A stretch of DNA of 64,000 bases from Labyrinthula sp. Ha (Eukaryota > Sar > Bigyra > Labyrinthulida > Labyrinthulaceae). Numbering within the stretch: the stretch's first letter is position 1; the number at the start of each line of letters is the position of its first letter. Made by a program: the position numbers and the translations under genes. Location: the NCBI GenBank assembly GCA_015227615.1, contig JAALGZ010000031.1, positions 186,001 through 250,000 of the forward strand, given 5' to 3'. Under the pieces are notes generated by a model. It was not told where the DNA came from. It made no database searches and worked only from the letters and a program-made list of their open reading frames with translations. This document shows positions 1 to 11,779 of this stretch, in pieces.

Positions 1-2935
1 ACGCGAAACAAATATTTTTCCAGTTTAGTTTGATTAATTGCTGATATTATTATGAATGTATTATTTTGATAATTTGGCTGTATGACTCACTTTCTTATAT
101 TCGGATACTTTCAACTTAAGACCCGCTTCATTAATTCAATGGCACTATCATTCGTGTATTCACAAGTTCATACTCTTTTATCCCATGTTCTTACATTTTT
201 GTACGTATAATTTTTCCGGCTGAAAAGCGGGAACCATCATAAATGGGTACATAATATTAGAATACGACCTTGCTCACGTTGGCTCAATAGCTTAAAAATA
301 TAATATTAAAATTTCATTTCATGAAGGCAATCTGAATGGCATGATAGTTTCTTCCGAGAACTGATAATTGCGGAAAGATTTCTCTATTAAGTGGTTAATT
401 TTGTGGAAGCTCTTATGAGATGTAGTGTTGACCTCAATATATTTGGGGAGTTCCCGGTGGGCCATGTGATCCAATATCAATAGATATATTATGATTTATG
501 ATGAATATAGAACATTATATATTGTTTCAGAAAAATCAAAATTCGAAAAAAATATCAACAGTTAATAATTTTGATGGCGTTAGTTTAATTTAGCTATTCT
601 AATATCAAGCGATACCCCTATTGGTAATATAAGATAGCCAACATACTTTTATGGCTAGCCGCTTCTATTAAAGCTTCACCGTACTCGAAGAAAATGGAAG
701 TCATCGCCACGTTATTAAACCAATAGAATATGTCTAATTGTGTCAATGTTTTTACTCTTCTGTCTTGTTTAAAACAGAATTAAAGGGTCACAAGGATAAT
801 TAGCTCTGATTTCTTGTGACCTACTGCTCATCTTCTACTACAGTACGTTATGGTGTTTTATTGGCGTTAAGGCAATAACCCTAAATTTAATTATTTAATG
901 TTCAATAGAATATTTTTTGTCCATAAAAAACTAGAATTAACACCCAAAACAAGAACCTTAAGAGACAATTAAAAAGACGAGAGAGTTAATCTTATTCTTT
1001 CTATTGTGTTTAGAAAATACCGTACCATATGAAGAACCTGAAGAAGAATTTTTTTTGTGGGTTATACAAGAATATTCTATTACGTCATATAGAAACAAAT
1101 TAAGAAATCCAATTCAATTAAAGAGTAGCCAGAGTTTCTACTTCTTATTAAGATTTTCAGACTTTGCCTTGAAGTGATTGTAGGTGTATATATTACCTTT
1201 TACATCTATGCCTTTATTCTTTGATGTTCAAAGATCTAGCAGAAGTTTGGTCTCCAAAGAATGATTTTTTCATATATATAACGGTGCCAACCTACAGCTG
1301 CCCACTGGTCAGGTGCATATAAGCTATTTTTTGTCCTCATAGAGCTAGCATAAACCTTTAAAATAAAACCCAAAATTCCGGGAAAAGATTCGTTTTACTT
1401 TTACTCTCCCTGAAAGATTTAGGTTTTAAGTTCTGGGAATCATAAAGCTTGGTGGTACTACAACTGCTAACCCCCCCAGAGCTGGTAGGAATTGTAGTCG
1501 AGAGAGTCAGAAACTGTTATATTCGAGATAACTAGGATAGATTACGATAGATGTCTGTCATCAATTCCATAGGTGCTATCTTGCAAGATTAATTTCTTCT
1601 CTACGATATCTAAGAGCGTTTTAAGTTTCAACTGCGAGTTTATTCTCAACAATTAACGGTTTGGGTGATGGTTAATACAAGTCTATGGCATGGAAGCTAA
1701 GTGATATTAGAGTATGTTAAATTCTAGATTCTCTATCATAGAGAGCTTGTTTTTATATTTCATGGTTCAGAAAATTCCCTCTGATTTTGATTTTTTTGCG
1801 AAAAAATAGTTAACAATCAATACATATTTGTGGTGAATAGACTACCCACCATTGCAATAGAGTTTTTTTGCACAGAAAAAATGTCACAGTTTTCTTCCAT
1901 ATAGAATAATTAATCGATTATGATATTGATAGTAAAGTTATCCTCGTACGGACGCATTTTGTGTATTTATATACAGCATATGATATACACATATCTCTTC
2001 CAGGCTAAGGTCATGCCTCTTCAGATGAGTCAAGTTCTTAGAACAGCTCATCCCAGATGGATTCGACACCATTTATTAAGAGCTACATGTGGCTGCAAGA
2101 CAAACCATTTTCGCAGTTGCACTTTTTAACTTCAATAAACCTCAGGTTTCTGCCACTCGGACATGATCAAGTATTTGCCTGCATCATCACCAGAAATAGA
2201 CCATAGAATCTGCACTGGCACCATCAGTTCTTTGAGATAGAGCTCGATAGAATTCCTCCACTTAGAAATACTATATTTAAATTTGAATAAAATCTGGTTT
2301 GTAATCCCAGTGACGTTATGTAATTATTCACCAATAACACAACCCTGAAACCAGCAAGTGTTATACTCAAGTGGCACTTAGAAGCGGACACCAAACTTAA
2401 AATTAGAACGAATTTTTTTCAGATACGTTAGTAAAGAAGTTTTCTTTTCAACCTCAGCACTTTGTTAGAAATGAAAAAATTTATCTTGGCAGGATAGATC
2501 TAGTTACTATAACTCGGCATTTATATAATACGAAGCTGAGGGATACGTGCTTTCACTCCAGCGTGTCACACTCCGGTGTATTTTTGTTGTCCAAATTGAT
2601 TTGAAATTAATACTTAATTTGAATTTTCAGTGTACAGAATCGTAAAATTTCATGGAAAAAATTTTGAATGTATAGAACTGGAATTCGCCTAGAAATTTTA
2701 CGATCGCAAAAATTCAAAATTTGAACCGAAAGGATTCATTAAGAAAATTAGAATGTCACAAATATTGCTAGTACAAATAATCTTACGAATAAAAAAAACA
2801 TGGGTTATGATGGAACTTGGACGTCAAGGAGCTCTAAATTTGCAGAAAAAATGTTTCAAATACCCCAAAACCTATGTTGCAGGACGCTTTAGAACTAGTA
2901 TAAACTCTTAACAATACTGCACGAGGTCAGAAGCA
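1..2935. other. AT-rich stretch with no recognisable gene
   Basis: No long open frame and no family motif could be seen on either strand. The longest methionine-initiated frame (about 70 codons near 1.9-2.1 kb) has no recognisable features and looks like chance. Because genes here can be split by introns of about 30 nt, an intron-rich gene with short exons could still be hidden. I looked for coding blocks flanked by GTAAR/GTATG and TTTAG/CTAG and found none that I trust. Confidence 0.5.
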
Positions 2936-3268
2936 ATGAAAAAGTTTAAAATTGGCGCACTTATGTTACAAAGATGTAAAATTGTTTGCACTAGTTTGAA
3001 GAATTGCACATTTGAAGTTACTCTTAAGTTTGATTCAAAGAGGAAAACTTACATCTTTTAGGTAATTGACTTAGAACACGTTGGACATGACTTTAGAAAG
3101 ATTTCAACAGTGAAGAATTACTTAACTGACTTAACAGAAGCTAAACTAGAATGTTTACATGCATTGGGTAGAGCTAAAACTTTAACGGCTGAAGCAGAAT
3201 TAGCTCTTCACAGGGTTTTTCCAGGAATTATGTATGGAATTAGCATTGAGCATCGAACCACAAGCTAA
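2936..3268 (+). CDS. possible small Alba-like protein gene or remnant
   Basis: An ATG at 2936 opens a frame that meets a TAG at 3059-3061 and then stays open in the same frame to a TAA at 3266-3268. The TAG lies at the end of a TTTTAG that looks like a 3' splice site. A 45-nt GT...AG intron (about 3017-3061) would remove it in frame, though this is longer than the other introns in the window. The second part, about 68 residues, has the flavour of an Alba-family nucleic-acid-binding domain: a short helix, then a block around HALGRAKTLTAEAEL, then FPGIMYGISIEHR, comparable with the family's A-x-GRAI ... AE-L ... PG pattern. The resemblance is by eye and weak. It could equally be a decayed gene or an unrelated short protein. 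Confidence 0.3.
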
Positions 3269-4045
3269 GAGAAAACGAATCTTTAAGGGTGTGGTTGAAT
3301 AGAATCAATCGCGTCTAAACCTAGGATATTCAACTGATAAGAAATGAACAAATAATCTTTTTCCATAAACCTTATTCTTGAACTCTTGCCTTGAACCAAA
3401 TTCATATATATATATTATTGTTTTTTTCAAACACCCGCCCTAGACCCCATTTTAATTGAGTAAACCTTATGAATTTGATTTTTTTTTTTTCATCCTTGAA
3501 CAAGGCGCATCTAATCTCCAACTCCTTAAAATTTGTAACAGATAATATATTTTCTGTTTAATTAAGTAAAAAATTGAAGATAAGTTAGGTTGAAAAGGCT
3601 TTCATTCGTTTTTATTGATTTTTTTTAATTTGCAAAGCTTCTTTACCTTAATTAAGAAACCAAGATCCGAGTTTTATATTTTGGATTGACCATATTTTTT
3701 TAACTTAAATTTGTTTGATCACCTCAGATAACTTCACTTGAAACACTTTCCTCTTTATATAAACGTCTATTTAGTTTCCACTTTGACTTTCCAACAGACT
3801 CTTCTTTCAGTTTGTGAAAGATACATCCAAGATCAAAATCTTTGAAGATATCAAAAAAATAATATAATTTTTTGTTCAATTACGTAGAATAGTGAAGACA
3901 CATTAACTTAGTAAAGTTTTCAGTGTGTTCAAATGTTTTTCTGTAGCTTACAATCAAACTTCAGTAATCTGAAGACAGTTCTTGATTTTTTTGATTCGAT
4001 TGCATTTATTTTGATTTTTTTTTTTAGATATTTTCAGTTCAGTCA
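3269..4045. other. spacer upstream of the Vps20/CHMP6 gene
   Basis: AT-rich sequence with several poly-T tracts, for example near 3480-3490 and 4013-4025, and a short TA-repeat near 3408-3415. No gene was recognised. The poly-T tracts just before the next gene could be promoter elements, but nothing here can be assigned. Confidence 0.5.
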
Positions 4046-4141
4046 ATGAGAAAAGTTGAGTCAATAATTCTAGAGTTAATCCCTATCCCGGAAGCTCAAG
4101 TTCGCAGCATGATCACAGTAATACACCATTATGTTTCTAAT

Positions 4142-4825
4142 ATGGGTGGAATTTTTTCAAAGAAGAAAGGAAAGAAAAAAGAAAAACCAGAGCTTAGTTC
4201 ACAGGATGAAGCCATTTTGAAACTAAAAGTTGCCAGGGATAAGTTAAGTAAAGCAAAAATTAAGTATTCTTACGAAGAGGGTTTGTTCAAGTTGAAGGCA
4301 AAAAAGTTCTTAGCTGAGAATAAGACTGGTTTAGCCAAGCTCGCCCTTAAGACAAAGATGTTAAAATCAAGAGAGATAATAAAGGCTGAAGGAAAAATAT
4401 TTAAACTTGAAGAGATGATAAATAATATAGATATGAAATCTTTGGAAAAAGATATGTTTACCTCTTTACAAACTGGGTTAGATTTAATGCAGAAACTGAA
4501 TGAGTTACTTCCCGCGGATAAAATTGAGGACATCATGTTGGAATCTCAAGAAGAAGTGGAAAAGTTAGAGGAGGTTCAAAGTATTTTATCTCAGCCTTTG
4601 GAGTCAGGAGAAGAACAAAATATAGAAAAAGAATATCAAAGTATTCTTCAGTCAATGAAAGCGACAGAACCTGCTATTCAATCCAGTCAGAACTTAGATC
4701 CCAGCGCGGGCCAGGTGGCCCAGTTACCCTCGGCACCGTCTCATGCCCCAATTGAATTGCCCTCTGTGCCAACGGCAGGCGTGGAAGTTAAAGAAGAAAG
4801 AGAAAAAATTCCAATTGCAAATTAA
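4142..4825 (+). CDS. CHMP6: ESCRT-III subunit Vps20/CHMP6 (Snf7 family)
   Basis: Probable charged multivesicular body protein 6. In this family the protein is myristoylated, links ESCRT-II to the Snf7 polymer and works at the endosome membrane. The chosen start gives MGGIFSKKKG, a classical N-myristoylation signal (Gly2, Ser6) followed by a basic patch, as in human CHMP6. SSQDEAILKLK and RDKL then match the conserved first helix. A charged coiled-coil body follows, and a proline-rich tail with IELPSVP matches the CHMP6 MIM2-like tail (IELPEVP). The length of 227 residues is close to the human 201. An in-frame ATG at 4046 would add 32 residues and hide the myristoylation site, so I reject it as the main start. 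The next gene begins only 25 nt after the stop, on the same strand. Confidence 0.88.
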   Translation: MGGIFSKKKGKKKEKPELSSQDEAILKLKVARDKLSKAKIKYSYEEGLFKLKAKKFLAENKTGLAKLALKTKMLKSREIIKAEGKIFKLEEMINNIDMKSLEKDMFTSLQTGLDLMQKLNELLPADKIEDIMLESQEEVEKLEEVQSILSQPLESGEEQNIEKEYQSILQSMKATEPAIQSSQNLDPSAGQVAQLPSAPSHAPIELPSVPTAGVEVKEEREKIPIAN

Positions 4826-4850
4826 CAAACACTAGCTTTGAATAAAATCA

Positions 4851-5357
4851 ATGCAATCGAATAATGAAAACAAGAAGAGGACCTTCGATATGTTAGACTC
4901 CTCTCCTTTTCCACAAGCACCAACAATCCAAGCACGCACGAAGAATAGGAGAAAGGTGCGCTCTGATATTTGGTTGTACATGTCAAGAAACAACAAAGGA
5001 ACCGGGGTACACTGCAAGCTATGTTCAAATGTATATAAGCTTTCTACCGGGACAGGGACATTATGGTCTCATTTGAAAGAAAAACATAACATCTTTAAAT
5101 CCGCAGGTTCTGTTATTGCAGAAACTTCCCGAAGGGTTGATGAACGTCAGATTAAATCTACAGCGAAACGAGAAAGACTTCAAGAGCTAGACACACTTTC
5201 TCGACTAATTTCACTTCAGAATGTGTTTGACCATGAAGAAAGTGAAATTATAAAATCAAGGTTAAAGGTTTTAGTTAGACAAATGGGAAAGGAACATGAA
5301 CGTGAAAAACCACCTATCGAAGAAGACGTCCAAACATATGAATATGGCCAAGTTTAG
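4851..5357 (+). CDS. BED-type zinc-finger protein
   Basis: A 168-residue basic protein with one BED-like zinc finger: Trp41, then Cys55-x2-Cys58 and His74-x4-His79, the C2H2 spacing of BED fingers. A basic stretch KNRRKVR just before it (about residues 31-37) could serve as nuclear signal or DNA contact. The rest is charged and probably helical. BED fingers occur in hAT-type transposases and in host proteins derived from them. No transposase core is visible here, so this is either a small host DNA-binding protein or a domesticated fragment. It begins 25 nt after the CHMP6 stop and ends 16 nt before the end of the opposing dynein gene, so its promoter probably lies inside CHMP6 unless the two share a transcript. 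Confidence 0.75.
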   Translation: MQSNNENKKRTFDMLDSSPFPQAPTIQARTKNRRKVRSDIWLYMSRNNKGTGVHCKLCSNVYKLSTGTGTLWSHLKEKHNIFKSAGSVIAETSRRVDERQIKSTAKRERLQELDTLSRLISLQNVFDHEESEIIKSRLKVLVRQMGKEHEREKPPIEEDVQTYEYGQV

Positions 5358-5373
5358 CATATTTTCTTACAGG

Positions 5374-6235
5374 CTATGGACTCTCAAGCCCTTTAAGATA
5401 TTGCTTTTCCCATTCCTTTCGTTGTGCTAAATATGGCTTGGCAGCTTCATGGTCAGATCTGATCAGCTCTTTTAGCGTAACATATTTTATGTCTAAAAGA
5501 ATGTAACAAATATATACATACCCAAGTATATCAACTTTTCATTTGTTGAGAGCGCTCGCAGAATCTGTTCCCGGTTATCCTCTTGTGAGAGATTCTCGCT
5601 CATTGGATTCCCTATAATCTCTATCTTCCCCAACATTGCACATTTGCTCTTGGTATCAAGAAAAAGGTTTAATTTACTAGGTGACTCAACTCCTTAAAAC
5701 TTTTTATTTTATTGTGGTTGAGGGCTATTATTTTTAGTTTTGTTAGAACTTGTAGAGGCTTTAACTTCGTAATCTAGTTTAAATCCTTGTCAAAAGTTTA
5801 CCTGGTTATAGGAGGCATACAACTCAATTAAGGAATCTTTTATAGCAGTCACAGACCCTATAGTTCTGATCCTGTTGCGTGCTACCAGCAAAATTCTCAG
5901 TTTCTTCAAGACATTTGGAGGCAATGTTAAATTTTCAATGGCATTAGTGCAAAGGGAGAGTCTTCTAAAAACATTATTGACTGGTTCTATGCTACTCGCA
6001 GTTGTCCAGCTTCCATAAGGCATCATCCAAAGCGTCAATAAACCCAGTTTGGAAGTCAAGCTAGTGTTAACCAAGAATGCGAATATACCGTGATATCCTT
6101 GCTATTCGTAGCATCCTCTCCGGTTTTTTCCTCCTAGATGCTAAGTTATCTCACTTTAGAGTACCCAGAGCTTTATAGCATCTGTCAAACTAGTCTAAAA
6201 ATGATTCCAATTTTTTTTCTTACTGGTTTTTCCAT
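5374..6235 (-). CDS. DNAL1: axonemal dynein light chain 1 (LC1/DNAL1), eight exons with 28-31 nt introns
   Basis: Leucine-rich-repeat light chain that in known systems binds the motor domain of outer-arm dynein gamma heavy chain in cilia and flagella. Exons on the minus strand: 6235-6224, 6194-6165, 6133-6089, 6060-5996, 5964-5802, 5773-5678, 5648-5522 and 5492-5374. The seven introns are 29, 31, 28, 31, 28, 29 and 29 nt, each GT...AG, beginning GTAAG, GTACT, GTATA, GTAGC, GTAAA, GTAAA and GTATG. Splicing gives one unbroken frame whose order follows human DNAL1: LWEEKTG, then DNCERLSLCTN (human ANCEKLSLSTN), LRILLVARN, ELYASYNQ, LTKLKIIALNHN, IEIIGNP and a C-terminal capping region. Without splicing every exon runs into stops. 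The tail after the last repeat is longer and more charged than in human. Convergent with the BED gene. Confidence 0.93.
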
Positions 6236-6371
6236 TTTTTTTAACGATTAAGTTCACAACAACTCGAACTTTAAAAACGAATAAAAAAAAAGCAGTGTAT
6301 AGATAATTTATAAATTAAAGCCTCTAACAGAACGATATTCCAATAGATTTATTATCTGTATACGCTTTAAA

Positions 6372-7349
6372 TTAGTGAAATCCATTTTTTTCTGTATCAA
6401 TAGGAATATTTTCTCTGGATAGAAGAGATCTGTGAAGAATCTCGTCACCAAGAATTTTGCAGGGATCAACTAAAGTAAGATAATCGAGAACTTCCCACTC
6501 GGTTTTTTTCCTAGTTTTTTTCACCTCTTCAATATTATCTTCAGTGAATAATAAAGGAAGTTCAGTACATCCAAGCAACACGTACTCTATTCCTTGTTCA
6601 TATAAATATTTCATATCTTTAAGTACCAGCAACAAGTTTCTTGCGGTCGCAAAGCCAGATTTAACACCTTTTTTTCCATGAACCGCTTCATTAAAATTTT
6701 CAAAACTTTCAGTTGTAACTACTTCCAAGTCCTCGGAAACTTCTCTTGCCTTGGTTGGAAATATTTGAGCTTTAATTGATCCATCAGTTGCCAATAGACC
6801 AATCTTTAGTTTTTTAGCAGCACTTTTTTTCATTTCCTTCTTCATTATGAACTCAAACGATAATTTAAGCATGTCAATGAACTCAAAGTTTTTATAACCC
6901 TTAGCTTCGAGAATCCTTTGTGCATCGGGCCAAAAATAATGGGCTGTGTTGCAAACAATAGACAAAGACTGGGCACCCCCTTTCAATAGCATTTCACATG
7001 TTCTTGCTATTTCAGGTCCTGGATTAACACCTTTTTTAGTTAGAATATATTCAGGTCTAGCAGCTATTTGAGTATTAGAGTAAAGTAAGACAGGAACGTG
7101 GTCTTGATCTTGCAAATGTAAGGAGTTATTTTCATTCAGCAATTTTTTCAGCGCTTCTATTTTCCAGGTTGCTGTAGAAATTTTGTGCACTTTATCCAAT
7201 AATTCTTGATCTGAATTATGTTGATTCTCAACCAGCACTTTGTGAAGCTTTATTCTCGCTTCAACAAGATTCTTATCATAAAATACTGCTGAGGCTTTGG
7301 GTCCAAGTCCACCAACAATTCCACATAAATAGTTATATTTTACTTCCAT
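6372..7349 (-). CDS. aspartate/glutamate racemase family protein
   Basis: A 325-residue member of the PLP-independent Asp/Glu/hydantoin racemase family, which moves the alpha proton with two cysteines. The N-terminus has the family's glycine motif, GIVGGLGPKAS (residues 10-20). The first catalytic cysteine is in VCNTAH (Cys133) and the second in LLGCTELPL (Cys261), both in the standard places. There is no targeting signal, so a cytosolic protein is likely. An insertion of about 50 charged residues between the first strand and the VPVLLYSNTQ block makes it longer than bacterial aspartate racemases (about 230-250). The substrate cannot be told from sequence; D-aspartate is the usual guess. The start is the first ATG of the frame. 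Bacterial origin by gene transfer is possible but untested. Confidence 0.85.
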   Translation of the reverse strand: MEVKYNYLCGIVGGLGPKASAVFYDKNLVEARIKLHKVLVENQHNSDQELLDKVHKISTATWKIEALKKLLNENNSLHLQDQDHVPVLLYSNTQIAARPEYILTKKGVNPGPEIARTCEMLLKGGAQSLSIVCNTAHYFWPDAQRILEAKGYKNFEFIDMLKLSFEFIMKKEMKKSAAKKLKIGLLATDGSIKAQIFPTKAREVSEDLEVVTTESFENFNEAVHGKKGVKSGFATARNLLLVLKDMKYLYEQGIEYVLLGCTELPLLFTEDNIEEVKKTRKKTEWEVLDYLTLVDPCKILGDEILHRSLLSRENIPIDTEKNGFH

Positions 7350-8450
7350 CTGATTATTCTGCTTATTGAATTTACTATGCGAAGATAATATTTTCTGGGT
7401 TTTCCCAGTGCTCTATATATGAACAAGAATCGATTTCTGCGAATTTTCTACATGTTAGTTTTTGGGCAAACCCAAAACTACAGGAGAATTCATTTTGGGC
7501 TTTAATGGATAAACGTTACCGAACAAATAAACCCAATAAATACAGATCAAGGCAAAGTCGGCAAGATCATCTGCCTCTATTCTGCCTAGTTAGGTTTCAA
7601 TATGTTAAGATACACGTAAAGTACAACTAAATATGTTGGGTTGCTTAAGTTTCAACTCTCAAGTATATCTGCAGGCATACATCTCCATTTTCGAGTGCTT
7701 AAGGTTTCTTTTTGAGCTACTGGAAAAGTCTAAAACCTTAACATTTCAACACAGTTACCTGAAAATTATCCGTAATAAAGTTTATTCGTTTATGTAAGAT
7801 GCGGTGAAGCGCAGAAATACCTTGAGTGTATCTGTTGCCAATTTTGGGCTAATGAGTTCTCTTAGCAGCTTTGAATAAAACTGAATAAACGCTTAAACTC
7901 TCTAGAGTATGTTTCAAGTATTTATCTTAGCAAAAAAGTATTTTATATCCTCAATGACATGATCTGGGCAACAAATCAAGTCCAATGTGGCACTCTGTAT
8001 GAACAACGTAAGCAGTTCTTGTTTATTTAAAATGCTGTACTTGTAGTTGCTACTATCACTTTTCTAGATCAGAGTGAGACAACCATCAGTACTCAAATTG
8101 ATTCTTTGCACTAGAAATACTTTGAACTATCTCCACTCTGCTGTAATGAAAGCTTTCTTTGTCTAGCGCTGTTCAAATTATTGGTTTCGTATTATTGAAT
8201 TGAGTAACTAACCACAAAGAAAATTTCCAGAGATAATGAAGAATAAGGAGAATTGTAATCCCCTGGATGAAATTATTTAGATGCAGAAATACTGAATTTT
8301 TGTACCAAGCTTTCATGTTATCAGTATTCTTTACTTCTTAAGAACTTGGGTGTCCGACTCTGAGGATCATCTCTGGGGCTACTGCAGCTACGGCAGATGT
8401 ACTCACTTATCCGACACCATCGTAGAGAAACTTATCTAGTACTTCCACCC
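7350..8450. other. spacer without recognisable gene
   Basis: AT-rich, with stops in all frames and no motif that I recognise. It separates the racemase from the left part of the old retroelement, whose left boundary is not sharp. Confidence 0.5.
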
Positions 8451-11400
8451 CGTTACACGCTAGTAGCATATATCTGACTCAAAGCGCTCTTTGCCCCCGA
8501 CACACACAAGGTCAAGGGAAACAAACTGAGGGATCAGGGGTTGCTTAGGAGTACCACCCGATGGATATTGCATCATTCGAATTTTTTCTCTATAAGGCGG
8601 CAGAGCCTGCGTAGGAGAGGCCAACGGAACAATAAACTCAAAAGCAGATGTTGTATCGACCTAATAATGGATACCTCACTGGGGGAGCCCTGAAAAAAGT
8701 ATATATGGCCAGATTGAATTGTACTGACATTCCTCATGACATAGGTTCGGATCAATGGCACGACACGGTGATAAGAGTTGCTGATGCTACCGCTGCAATT
8801 ATCCACGGGAAAAGCATGTACCACCAACCTGCTTCTATTTATGAACCTAGGGCCTATGGCTCAGTCACTCTGGTATGGCAAGAACAAACGACGGAAGAGC
8901 AAGCTAAGTAATATGAAGCAGCTGTCTGCAAGTTGATAAGAACAAGCAGAGACGAAAGGCTCTCCAGAAATCAGGCATCCAGGTTACAGGGTTACAAACA
9001 CAATAGGCTCGACCCGGTGCATAACGTAATAAGAACGGGAACGATTCTGAACACAGAGGTTTTCTCGACGGGAATGACATGGGCGTTTTCGATGGATGCA
9101 GTCACATGAAACAAAACATGGACAAAACTTTGGGTATTGTCAAATTGAACTGTATCAACCCACAAGGCTCTTCGAGGTTCCTTTCCAATATGAGTAATTC
9201 TAAATGAAAAGCAGAGTAGAAGATGGGAAAACTGCGACAGGATGGCGACACTTCTAAGGCGTGAGTAACGGCATTCCACACTCTGGTTATGAACCTGTCA
9301 AAGGCGAGTCCTAGGCCTAGAACAGGAGGAGGAAAAAACCGCTATCCAAAACCGGAGAAGCTCACTACCGAAATTCTACCGACTGAGTCTATAAATCGAT
9401 TCCTGTACATTAGAAAGGGGGCAGAGAGAGTTGACCCGTAATTCAAGTTCTACATTTATGTGGATAATAACTTATTGAATGACTTCGTCTCTGATGAGAT
9501 TTTAAGGAGAGAATAAAGGCCCTGAAGGAGTATATGGAGCTACTGCTAGCAGATACTGCGGATAAGCAAAAGGCATCCCCCAGAGAAGGTGTCGTGCCCA
9601 TACGACAGAACCTCCTTTCAAAACTTCGCGAAGCTCTTCAATATGATCAGGAAGATTATAACCCAGGATCACGTGCCTAGGAGAGTCAACTACGAAAGAC
9701 AAATCTTTTTGAAACTCTCGCGAAGAAAGTTCCTAAAAATATGCAAATCACGAGAGAGGCCGTTGCGGATAAGATCTCTACCAACACCAATCATCTTTGA
9801 GCTCTAAGGTTACTAAAAAACTCTCTGGAAGTATAGACAAAAGTTGCGATTGATAGGGGCGAGGTGGTAAAATATGCCCCAGTCTCTAAAGTCGTAGCAG
9901 TAGCTAATGAATCTGTATTTTCTCTGTTTTCCAGAGGCAAGAAGAAGAAGAGGAAACTAACCCAAAAAAGTCCCTTATAGAAAGGGATAATGTGCTAAAC
10001 CTATGAAAACTTTGTTCATTATGCAGTCGAATGTCATATGCCTTCAAGAATAGTGAACAAGAAGTAGTGCCCCAGGGATATCGTGATAAGTATTATGCGT
10101 GCTCTGACGATGCTTCTGTCGCTTCTTTGAAGTTCCTGTCTCAAAAAAACATAAAATTCAAACCTTCAAGGCTCATTTTGCGCACCCAAAGCTGTTAGAT
10201 TTTGGTACCAGAAAAAGAAATAAGGATACGAGACTTATCCCTGATGCAAGGGTGGGCTCAGGAGCGCATTCAGTGGTAGGATCCACAGCAAAGTACACCC
10301 ACTTGTACAGAAACTTACAAGAAGGCCGATGAAGATGAGATCTCCGACAGCGAAACCCGTTCCCCTAGAACAATAATTGAGAGGATAGATTTTAATATTT
10401 TCAAGGATGGCGACTTAAAGAGAAAGTGCTACGTACAACGGGTACTGTTGGTAGATCAAGCCGGAAGGAATCATCTCCTTCTGGGTCGGACCACATTGGC
10501 CGAGATGAAACTTCTGTCTTGGCAGAATTTTGACAAATATGAATAAGGCAACGATACTAATTTGCTGCTGGGCCATCTCGTTGTAAGAACTAGTTTTATG
10601 ACTTATAAAAATATAAATAGTATAGAGTGGCTGAGTAGGCAACTATCTTCTTTAGAATGGTCTAATGTAGTCATCTTTGTTGTTGATATACTAAAATTTA
10701 AAAGTTTAATTAGTTATAAATATATTTCCTACAAAACTAAATCCTTGAGTGTGTTCAGTCACTACTCTGGGGTTAAAAAGAACTTTCATTGGTTGTATAA
10801 TTGTATTATTTTTCGGAAAGGACCTTGATCAAGGCAAGGTAATCCGGGAAAGGTGAAAGAACGTTATAGGCATATGAGCGGACCTCCAAAGGAACTTGAT
10901 CAATTTATTTTGATTTTAGCGTTTCGGCAGCATGGTGGTGTCAAATTGTCTTCTGAGATAAGAGTTCAAACGAGACCATCTATAGATCTGGAGCATACGA
11001 AGCTGTTTGGAGTGCGCCAGCTGATCACTGGGAACTAAGTACGTTTGATCAAAAATATGGGAAGGGACATCTTTGCAGATGACAGCAGGTGGCTATCGAA
11101 CTTGAATTATTAATAAATAAGCTCGAAAAAACTTGTTGCATTATATTGCCCACAACAAAGAGGCGTTGCGTGCCAAGAGCGCGTGCTTGAAAAAGTGGGA
11201 AGTCCCCGGGGTTATCTAGGGTACGTAATACCTCAAGCAATGTTAACCTAGTTGATGGGATCAGCACTGTAGATCTCTCTGGCGTTGATTTTGGAGAGGC
11301 CCTCAGACTTAACAGACAGGACGAATGCAGTGCAGATATTGACGTGGGTGATGTATTGTTGCCCGACGTGGATGATGAGGCCAACACGGTTTCCGAGAAA

Positions 11401-11779
11401 ATGGAAATCAGGGTGATTAAATGTAAACCATTGTCTCGAAGGTGGGTGATACATCCGAGGAGATGAAGGAGAAGTTAGAAGTCTTATGCTTAGAATGTTG
11501 GGATGAGTTTGGGGCCAATCACGCCAAGACCCGCATAAGCAAGTTAGAACTTATGTTAGTGTTCCCATTAGAGAATTACGAGCTCAAGTACTCAAAGTCT
11601 ATACCAAATTATGTTCAAAAGAGCAAATAGATAAAAGAAAAACTTATGAGCACGGAAAAAGGAAAAATTTGAAATTGGTACAGGCTGCTGAGTTTGGTTC
11701 AATAGTCTTTGTCATTTCTACGAGATTCAAAAAACTCAGAATGGTAATTGTTTTAGTAAACGTCAACAAGGTGTTGCGT

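Noticed and set aside
1920-2129. A 69-codon ATG frame.
   Set aside because: No motif, odd composition and no coding signal on either side; frames of this size are expected by chance.
3017-3061. A 45-nt intron in the Alba-like candidate as firm annotation.
   Set aside because: Donor GTTACT and the length differ from all other introns found here (28-31 nt, mostly GTA-initiated), so it is kept only as a possibility.
4851-5357. An active hAT transposase.
   Set aside because: Only the BED finger is present; no transposase core, dimerisation domain or terminal inverted repeats were found.
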